Shown here piece by piece: positions 8,068-13,925 of a stretch of 13,925 nt of DNA. This stretch comes from Sarocladium kiliense. Its lineage: Eukaryota; Ascomycota; Sordariomycetes; Hypocreales; Sarocladiaceae. The translations under genes and the position numbers were made by a program. The stretch spans positions 1 to 13,925 of the forward strand of contig JAUZTG010000049.1 of NCBI GenBank assembly GCA_030734395.1. Reading direction: 5' to 3'. The notes beneath the pieces are model-generated. The model was not told the DNA's origin. It ran no database searches and saw only the letters and a program-made list of their open reading frames with translations. Position 1 is the stretch's first letter. Each line of letters opens with the position of its first letter.

Positions 8068-10324
8068 TCAACGTTGGGCGTCAGCTTCGAGACTAATCCG
8101 GTGCAAGTACGGTCTGGCCAGTCGGTCGTAGTCCTTGATCGAGATGATGTCCTCTTCGATGCTGACCTCGATCTTCCGCTCCTTCGCGAGGGTCCTCAAG
8201 AAGCCGACGGCTTGCACGGCAGAGTAATGCCACCTCGACATCACCCTGAGGTCCGAGATGTCCTGGCCGAGCTCGTCCAGGACGTGGTGACTTACACCGC
8301 TGACCGTCACCATGTCCGTGTCCGAGTCGGAGCCAAGCGCCGGAGCGGCGATGATCCGCTTCTCCAGGTGCGAAATGGCCGAGGCCATTGCGATGAAGGG
8401 AACGAACACGGGTGCCCTATCCAAGGTGTGTAGCTGCGAATAGGACTTGAGCAGGCCTTGAATGGCGTCGGCTGCCTGGTGGCAGATGCGTGCTGGCGAT
8501 AGCTTGGCTCCGACGAGCTGCAGGTCGAGAAACGGGTGGAAGAGGTGGATGATGGCGAAGTGGTAGCACATACTCGAGCCCATGTCAGTTCCCGCCCTTT
8601 ATTGTACCTTAATGATCAAAAACCTAAAAACCTACTGGGATACCAGCACGGAGGGGGTGGAGTTCAAGCCTAGCCGCAGTGCCTCTGGCATCTGATCATA
8701 CCAGCTCAGATATTGTGTATATATGTTCAGTACGGCCGTGGGTGTAAGGTCGCCCACCGGCGAGTACAAGGTATACAGCGCCTTGTAAATCCTGTCGGCA
8801 AGCTCACAGAGACAACTGTAAGTTGATCTGATGTTGGACGTTTGCTGGTTCGGATGCGGCTGTGGCAAGACTAACAAAGTTGGTCAAACGTTCACAGACT
8901 TCGGGTCTGAGGTAACATACTCTCCCCCGTATAAGGCAGCCAAGGAGACTGCTCAGCGCTAAAGGGTACGGAAGGTGTAGGAGGGCGAGGTGAAGAGAAA
9001 GGATACTGCGGTAGCGAGCCAGAAGCAAGAGACAGCAGGCTTGGCCCATGATTTAGCAGTTATCAGCGAAGGGCTGGTTGTGGAGGGTGGTCCTGGAACT
9101 CACGAATCCAACGAGAACGCCCCCCAGAAAGTCAAAGTCTGCACGTAGTGCAGATCCCAATCACCCTCGTCAACTTTGCGGTGCAGTCCCATGTCAATGG
9201 CGAGCCGTATACTCTGAGCAGAATAGTAGCGTCCCTCGACGTCTCGTCCACGGTTGATCTCCCGCTGGCCATGATACCCAACGCCTGAACCGTGCTTAAG
9301 GAGCGACGATCCACTTCCTCGCCCAGGAGCCTCACGCTCTCCTCGAAGAAGCGGTCGCCGTGTGCGTTGACGTCAGTGAGTTTGCTCTGCAAGTTAGTTT
9401 GCTCGTCCCAGCAGCTGCCCAGGGCAAGCATGGCGTTCACGAGCAACGGCGAGCAGAATCGATGGTTACCCTGGTGGAAATCGTTCATGAAGTGCTCCCG
9501 GCTGAGGGAAGTAAACAGCGGGTGCTCCCAGGAAAAATACAGAGCCATAAGATGGCGGATCAGAATAGGATCACTGGTGAGGTTGGTCCATTTCTCCCGT
9601 GCAGCTGCCGTGGCTGGAGCCCCAAGTGGCCACAGAGTTTCCTTCAGGCCCGTGAATGCCGTCTTGTCTTCTAGTATGTATTCGGGTTTATTGGTTCTGG
9701 ATCGCTGTTGAATTTCATGGCCGAATTCCGCCAGGGGCTGACCGTGGCTGCCCACATCCGCAGCGCCCGACCTGGTTCCGCCCCAAACTCTCTCGCCTCC
9801 AAAGCCAGCCCTGCGATGTGCGAGGTCGGAAACGGTGGGCAGAGCGCTCTCGCTCGAAGTGTTGTTTGTGTTGTTTGAGTTGCGAGCCTCCTTGACCCAC
9901 GACAAGATGGTCCCTGGAGAGTGACCGGTGTGCAAAAGACCCAGAACCTGGTCGGATATCCCTGGCTCAGCCACGACAGCCAGGAGCTCGTCGAAAGACT
10001 TTTGTCGATCGCGTAAATTTTGGAGCTCTGCGTGCAAGTCCTCTTTCGATTGGCGCAGCGTGGTATCGTAGACGCATTCGATGTTTTCTTGGGTTTGGCA
10101 GCGTCGACATGGTTGCTGACCGTCACACTGTAGGGCACTACGCGTTGAGCACTCTGGACATTGTGAACGCGTATATTACGCACCTTGGCACGCTTCTTGC
10201 GACATTCTCTGCAGGCTTGGAACGTGGTCACTCGATGAGCTTTAGCGGGAGGCGGAGTTGATTGTTCTGGCGCGGAGTGCTCTTGACTCTTGCCAGCAGA
10301 TTTGTGGCTGTGCGGAGGCACCAT
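8068..10324 (-). CDS. Zn2Cys6 fungal transcription factor (TF2) with apparent 1-bp frameshift
   Basis: Probable nuclear regulator, paralogue of TF1; targets unknown. Five exons: 10324-10184, 10127-9104, 9039-8921, 8870-8636, 8572-8068; introns 56, 64, 50 and 63 bp. The acceptor of intron 2 is a less usual AAG. The zinc cluster is C38, C41, C48, C54, C57, C65 (x2, x6, x5, x2, x7); intron 1 falls just before C48. A short coiled-coil-like linker follows (LHAELQNLRDRQKS). The middle-homology region includes HLMALYFSWEHPLFTSLS, CSPLLVNAMLALG, IYTQYLSWYDQMPEALRLG and YHFAIIHLFHPF. Inside exon 2, at about 9265-9269, family sequence jumps frame from STVQALGIMA to QREINRGRDVEGRYYSAQS. One base is missing relative to the family frame. 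With that base, the exons would total 2025 bp (674 aa); as written, translation stops early. Either a recent pseudogene or an assembly error. The stop TGA is at 8068-8070. Confidence 0.8.
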
Positions 10325-12071
10325 CGTGGATCTCCTGTGCTGCCACCCCTCAGAGGCTCAGAAAGAGACTGTCAATATTAGATAGAGAGCGTAGCATTCG
10401 AAACAGTGAATCGGTACTCGGCCGTGGTGCCTGGTGGCTGGCAGGAGGAGAGGAATCGATGCTGGTATTTGATGAATAAACCACGCAAAGCGCTTACTCG
10501 AAACGATCAACTAAAACGTCCCAGATGGTGGTAGTAACTTATGGGGCATTGAGAGGTAAGTGTTTTCATTGTGGGTTATGCGTATATGCTATAGACGGAT
10601 GCCATCAGACCTACTAGCATGGCACCCTCCTCGCGTCCTGCTCTCACTGCAAGCCACGTACCAACACGGTGAGACTTGGAGCAAGTTCATCTTAATGCTA
10701 TTTTTCAAGCCCTTTGTCGTGCCATCATGGCTACTCGCCAACTGCGCCGTCCCTCTGAGCACCCACGAGTGGGCGTCTTCTTATCTCAGCGTCGTAGCCT
10801 GCCTACATCCCTTCCCCGCCATGTGTGACCCCTTTCGTGCGACTAAGGGCAGAACCTTGATGGAATTCCAATGCGTGCATTATGCCTTCACACAACAAGG
10901 CACCATTGAAGAACACGTCTCTCGAACCTTAACATTAATCGCACCTCCCAGGACTATTTCCATCATCACGAGCGATGATGGAAACCCTTGGTGATCCCTT
11001 GACTGACTTGTCTTGATTTCCTACTCCACCACTTCGTCAGCGGCTATGCCCGGTAAGCGGAGTTTGGCCGACCGCCGAAGCGCTCAAACGTTGATCCGAG
11101 CGCCCCACTTCGCTAAAAGTCAAAACATTCAACCAGCTGTCTCCAACTCTTCCGCTTCTGCTCTTCAACCTCTATCAACCCTTGGCGGCCACCTCGTGTA
11201 GATTCGCGGTTCGTACTAATTCAATCTATGTTCAAGGCTCCATCAAGGCGCGCTGCCCCTGTGCCAGTTCTTCGTACCTATAGTCTCCCCTTGGTGCTCA
11301 GCTTTGACTGTCTTGCGGCGCGATCCTGAATTGCCCAAGGATCTCGGTCTGTTCCATGAATTTGATGGCTTTAATTTGAAAATGGGAGAGTGAACTCTTG
11401 GAGACGGAACGATGATAAGAAATAGCCATGGCTCGTAAGGTTTGGGCACCTGTAAAGTCGGGACACCGCAATGCTGGTCTTCCACGGCCAGGAGCTCGCC
11501 AACCTGCAGCCGATAGCACCCCTCATCCAACTATTTATCGCCTCATGTGATGAGCCTTCTCCAATCCGGGTCGCCTGGCTCCTTATTGTAGCTCGGGTCC
11601 TCCCGCACTGTCGCCTCGTCAGTGGAATGTATGTATCCTGACTGCCGCCTTTTGAACCCTGAATGTTCAAAGAATGCAGACCGGCGTGGCTCAATCTTCG
11701 TTCTTCCATCCCAAGTCCATTGGTAGTAAGCTCTAACCAGTAGACTCCCCTCTGTTCATTATCTTAGCCATTGCCTTCGACTGACAAGCTGTCACTACCA
11801 TTGTCTGCCTTAACCACTTGCCCCTCTCCAAATGCGTACCCAGCGGGAATTAGACTTCGCGCGCGCGCACCCCCTCTTTGATCTCCGCATGCGCCCTCTG
11901 CCCTGCAACTGCACTGGCAAGAAGGCATTTCGCCACTTTCGCCAGCTCGCCATCACGGGTGGCTCTAGCTGGCTCGATCCTCGGGCCTCTTCTTTGCCCC
12001 GTAAATCGAGCCCCTCCCACGCCGTTCGTCGACCCTGCAAACCACCGTAAACCGATCCCGAATATCTCCTG
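10325..12071. other. Long intergenic stretch, no convincing gene
   Basis: The left end is the presumed TF2 promoter (leftward). Open frames exist, the longest on the plus strand at 10560-10994 (144 codons) and minus-strand frames at 11243-11709. None shows a recognisable family motif or splice-linked partner. A CT-rich, UTR-like patch lies at about 11120-11190 and a GC-rich stretch with alternating GC near 11860 precedes the ORF at 12095. Only the hairpin at 10957-10984 stands out. Confidence 0.4.
10957..10984. repeat. Perfect 11-bp hairpin, 6-nt loop
   Basis: TTTCCATCATC (10957-10967) and GATGATGGAAA (10974-10984) are perfect inverted repeats separated by ACGAGC. The symmetry is seen directly. 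It overlaps the end of an unsupported plus-strand frame. It could be a dyad binding site, an RNA hairpin or chance. Confidence 0.6.
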
Positions 12072-12098
12072 ATGCCATCGTCTTCCGGAGGACCATGA
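12072..12098 (+). promoter_or_regulatory. 8-codon upstream ORF overlapping the next start (ATGA)
   Basis: ATG at 12072 opens a short frame, MPSSSGGP, whose TGA (12096-12098) overlaps the ATG of the following ORF (12095-12097) as ATGA. If both lie on one transcript, initiation at the downstream ATG would need leaky scanning or reinitiation. The arrangement is seen; the role is inferred. Confidence 0.4.
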
Positions 12099-12970
12099 AC
12101 GCCTCGCTGGCCAAATTAAAGGGCAGAGACACCACGACGACGGATACCATCATCACGTTCTCATTGGCAGCCGGTGCCACCCCAGCAGCCGTTTCGTCAA
12201 ATACCGCCATCGTATCGAGTTCTCCGACCACTTCCGTCATCTCTCCTGTTCCTGCTTCGCACTCATCCGGCTCGCTTGTGGTAGCTACAGTACGCAGTGG
12301 AAGCGCCAGCACTGGCACGGGTAGTGTCTCACGAGCTCGGCGTCGCAAGCACAGACAAGTCAGTATCAGCAGCAGCTGTGAAAGTGCAAGTCCGGCCCAC
12401 GAATCGCCACGCATCGTCTTTGGCCCCGACACGTTATCAAGACTTCCCGCGGAGCTGGGCCGGCTTCAACTTTCAAAGCCTCTCGTTGTGTCAAGCCCAT
12501 CGCGAATCGCACTCGCGCGCCGCATCCAGGCTCTGCTTCCGAATCTCGAGTCACGGATTCTGGACTCAGCTGTGGTCAACGTCCCTGCCCGGATCGTTGA
12601 TGATGCTGTAGCGCGGATTACTGGGCACGATGTGGTCATCAGTGTGGGCGCAGGATCGGCCATCGGGCTTGCAAAGGCGGTCAGCATTCGAGAGCGAATC
12701 CCTTACATCTGTATCCCAACAACATACAGTGGCTCCGAGATGTCACCCCTACTCGGGGCTGATGGTCGTAAGAGGGGCGACAAGGGCTCCAAAGTCATAC
12801 CCACAGTCATCATCTACGATGAAGAGTTGACGGGTATGAGCCTTGCGCCAAAGAAGATTGCAGCCCCGAGCGCTGCCTCATCAACAGCTGCAAACCGGCG
12901 CTCATCACACGAAGACGACGAATCCTGGAGCTATATAAACCTCCCTGGAATCTATACATCAAGACCCTAA
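12095..12970 (+). CDS. Maleylacetate-reductase-like iron ADH, N-terminal domain only
   Basis: Single-exon ORF of 291 aa. Residues 104-262 match the cofactor-binding half of the iron-containing alcohol dehydrogenase family, closest to maleylacetate reductase, which reduces maleylacetate to 3-oxoadipate in catabolism of hydroxyquinol and resorcinol-type aromatics. Seen: SPRIVFGPDTLSRLPAEL, the nucleotide-binding loop GAGSAIGLAKA (185-195), PTTYSGSEMSP (208-218) and VIIYDEELTGMSL. The frame then loses similarity at about 262, where SGMNAxAHAVEA would follow, and ends in TAA at 12968-12970. The C-terminal helical domain, with the Asp/His metal ligands, is absent and was not found downstream, where ankyrin remnants begin. 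Residues 1-100 are Ser/Thr/Ala-rich with a basic RARRRKHR and have no counterpart in the family; they may be former leader sequence read as protein. Catalysis is unlikely; it is either a pseudogene or a repurposed truncated protein. The start could also be wrong. Confidence 0.65.
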   Translation: MNASLAKLKGRDTTTTDTIITFSLAAGATPAAVSSNTAIVSSSPTTSVISPVPASHSSGSLVVATVRSGSASTGTGSVSRARRRKHRQVSISSSCESASPAHESPRIVFGPDTLSRLPAELGRLQLSKPLVVSSPSRIALARRIQALLPNLESRILDSAVVNVPARIVDDAVARITGHDVVISVGAGSAIGLAKAVSIRERIPYICIPTTYSGSEMSPLLGADGRKRGDKGSKVIPTVIIYDEELTGMSLAPKKIAAPSAASSTAANRRSSHEDDESWSYINLPGIYTSRP

Positions 12971-12989
12971 GCAACGACAACTTCCAACA

Positions 12990-13314
12990 AGAATATTTTA
13001 TTACATGTACCGTTCACAAATGGAATACCTCGGCAAACGAAAGTTCTCCTTTTCATGGGTAAGGAATACGAGCCAGGATGAGCAGATGGTCTTCCATCGA
13101 GTTCACTTCCTGTTAGCGCAGCATAGTGCAAAGCCGTGAGGCCCTGCTGGCATCTTCCCACTTCCCGGGGTAGCTGCGGATCGTCATTCGACGCACACTG
13201 GTCGGTCGCAAGCCACACCCTCCCTTTCACCGTGGTGTCGACCGACACTCATTGCTGCACCATGTGCGAGGAGGAGCTTCACGATCTCGAAATGGCCTCG
13301 AGCTGAAGCTGAGC
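12990..13314 (-). pseudogene. Ankyrin-repeat remnant, leftward
   Basis: Leftward translation gives ASARGHFEIVKLLLAHGA (about 13311-13258), a clear second half of an ankyrin repeat. In another frame, GLTALHYAALTGSE follows (about 13143-13102), the start of another repeat. A frame change lies between them and stops follow, so no continuous protein remains. The sequence beyond 13100 is no longer ankyrin-like. The parent was probably a multi-repeat fungal ankyrin protein; its N-terminal domain type cannot be told. Confidence 0.55.
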
Positions 13315-13520
13315 AAATGCTGCTAGCAAGGGGAGCGGATGTGAATGCCCAGGGAGAAGGGCTCGGCAACGCTCTGCAGGCTGCCTCAGCACTTGCCCAA
13401 ACCAATGCCGTCCGGCCAGCTGGCCTTTGCTTCGCTCGGAATGGCAAGGTTTTTCCTTGAGCACGACGCGGACGCGAATGCAGTCTCCGAGAACGGCGCT
13501 GTTGCGCACTCCTGGGTCGA
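13302..13520 (+). pseudogene. Ankyrin-repeat remnant, rightward
   Basis: Rightward translation gives EQMLLARGADVNAQGEG and GNALQAAS (13302-13388). A second piece, MARFFLEHDADANAVSENGA, follows in another frame (about 13435-13500). Both are typical of fungal ankyrin repeats rich in the words GADVNAQGG and GNALQAAS. A frameshift separates them and similarity ends near 13520. It abuts the leftward ankyrin fragment head to head. Confidence 0.55.
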
Positions 13521-13554
13521 ACGGGGGATGCGGATCGCCCTGAATGGCACGCTG

Positions 13555-13925
13555 GTTGGACGTTTTCGCAAGACAGTGGAGGGATTCGAGCGCTTGGCCT
13601 GCGAATTGGTGGTGCAGCGACATCTCCTTCAGATTATTTAGCCCTTGCCTAACCGCAAACACGACACTAGCTGGCTCCTCTGGTGGCTTCGACGCTGTTG
13701 ATGTGCGCTCGTGCTCCATTGACCCTGTCTTGTATACATACTGTCACAACAATTAGCTCCATTTATAGAACTCTCAGGACGGCGACAGAACGTACTGCGT
13801 GAAGAGAACGGCCGGGGTAAAATTAACGCCAAGCCTGAGCGCCTCTGGTATGTGGTCGTACCAATTGAGATACTTTATATATATGCTGCGAAGGTCTCGG
13901 CTCGTCGTGGCTACGACTGGTGAAT
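13555..13925 (-). pseudogene. Zn2Cys6 regulator C-terminal remnant, TF2 paralogue (partial)
   Basis: Runs in from the right edge. The exon 13925-13796 reads SIYIKYLNWYDHIPEALRLG and NFTPAVLFT, directly comparable to the TF2 segment IYTQYLSWYDQMPEALRLG. It ends in CA before a GTACGT donor; a 55-bp intron (13741-13795) with a GCTAAT branch site and a GACAG acceptor completes a His codon, as at TF2 intron 4. The next exon keeps only HMY before similarity is lost. About 80 nt later, in another frame, VRQGLNNLKEMSLHHQFAGQ and ALESLHCLAKTSN match the C-terminal helices of the same family (13653-13555). The helix that normally carries YHFAI..LFHPF and the following 80-100 residues are missing, so it is a deletion-bearing pseudogene. 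Confidence 0.65.

Noticed and set aside
9104..9130. A second frameshift in TF2 at the run of G before GAFSLDS
   Set aside because: On recount the run has six G across the line break, and the frame continues correctly, so only the lesion near 9268 stands.
10560..10994. 144-codon plus-strand ORF as a gene
   Set aside because: No recognisable motif, no splice partners, and its end is made by a hairpin sequence; length alone is not enough.
11965..12432. 155-codon minus-strand ORF
   Set aside because: It is antisense to the 5' part of the iron-dehydrogenase-like ORF and shows no motif of its own; GC-rich composition keeps it open.
1167..13925. Biosynthetic gene cluster with its own regulators
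   Set aside because: No backbone enzyme, transporter or set of tailoring enzymes is present; the metabolic pieces are truncated remnants.

Overview
The window looks like a filamentous ascomycete chromosome, probably Sordariomycete-like. Genes are split by short introns (50-81 bp, one of 151 bp) with GT..AG ends and CTAAY-like branch sites. The gene content fits: Zn2Cys6 regulators with a fungal middle-homology region, a NsdD/SUB-1-type GATA factor, a CAP20/perilipin-like fragment and ankyrin remnants. All family calls come from reading conserved motifs by eye; no database search was run.

Layout. 1-122: nothing recognised. 123-668 (+): N-terminal remnant of a fungal TauD/TfdA-like dioxygenase with a nonsense codon and a frameshift. 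About 700-1163 (-): exon-2 remnant of a Zn2Cys6 regulator lacking one zinc-binding Cys. 1167-3656 (-): an intact six-exon Zn2Cys6 regulator of the nirA-like group (TF1, 693 aa). 3657-4044: intergenic. 4045-4408 (+): C-terminal part of a CAP20-like protein without its beginning. 4409-5285: no gene seen. 5286-5702: long pyrimidine-rich leader. 5703-7084 (+): three-exon GATA factor of the NsdD/SUB-1/Csm1/Ltf1 type (424 aa), the best preserved and most conserved gene here. 7085-8067: no gene seen, with one CAA/CTA microsatellite. 8068-10324 (-): a five-exon Zn2Cys6 regulator (TF2), complete except for an apparent 1-bp frameshift. 10325-12071: no convincing gene, one 11-bp perfect hairpin. 12095-12970 (+): an ORF with the cofactor-binding half of a maleylacetate-reductase-like iron alcohol dehydrogenase, without the metal-binding half. 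12990-13520: two ankyrin-repeat fragments in opposite orientation. 13555-13925 (-): remnant of a third relative of TF1/TF2, running off the right edge.

Interpretation. A conserved developmental regulator (nsdD-like) sits in a region otherwise made of one Zn2Cys6 family in different states: one intact, one frameshifted, two remnants. Broken metabolic and ankyrin genes lie around them. TF1 and TF2 share three intron positions and phases; one remnant begins at one of these junctions and the other retains another. This supports duplication of an intron-containing ancestor followed by decay. I found no operon-like system, RNA gene, CRISPR array, complete transposon or backbone biosynthetic enzyme. 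The region reads as an accessory, decaying paralogue neighbourhood rather than a coherent new system.
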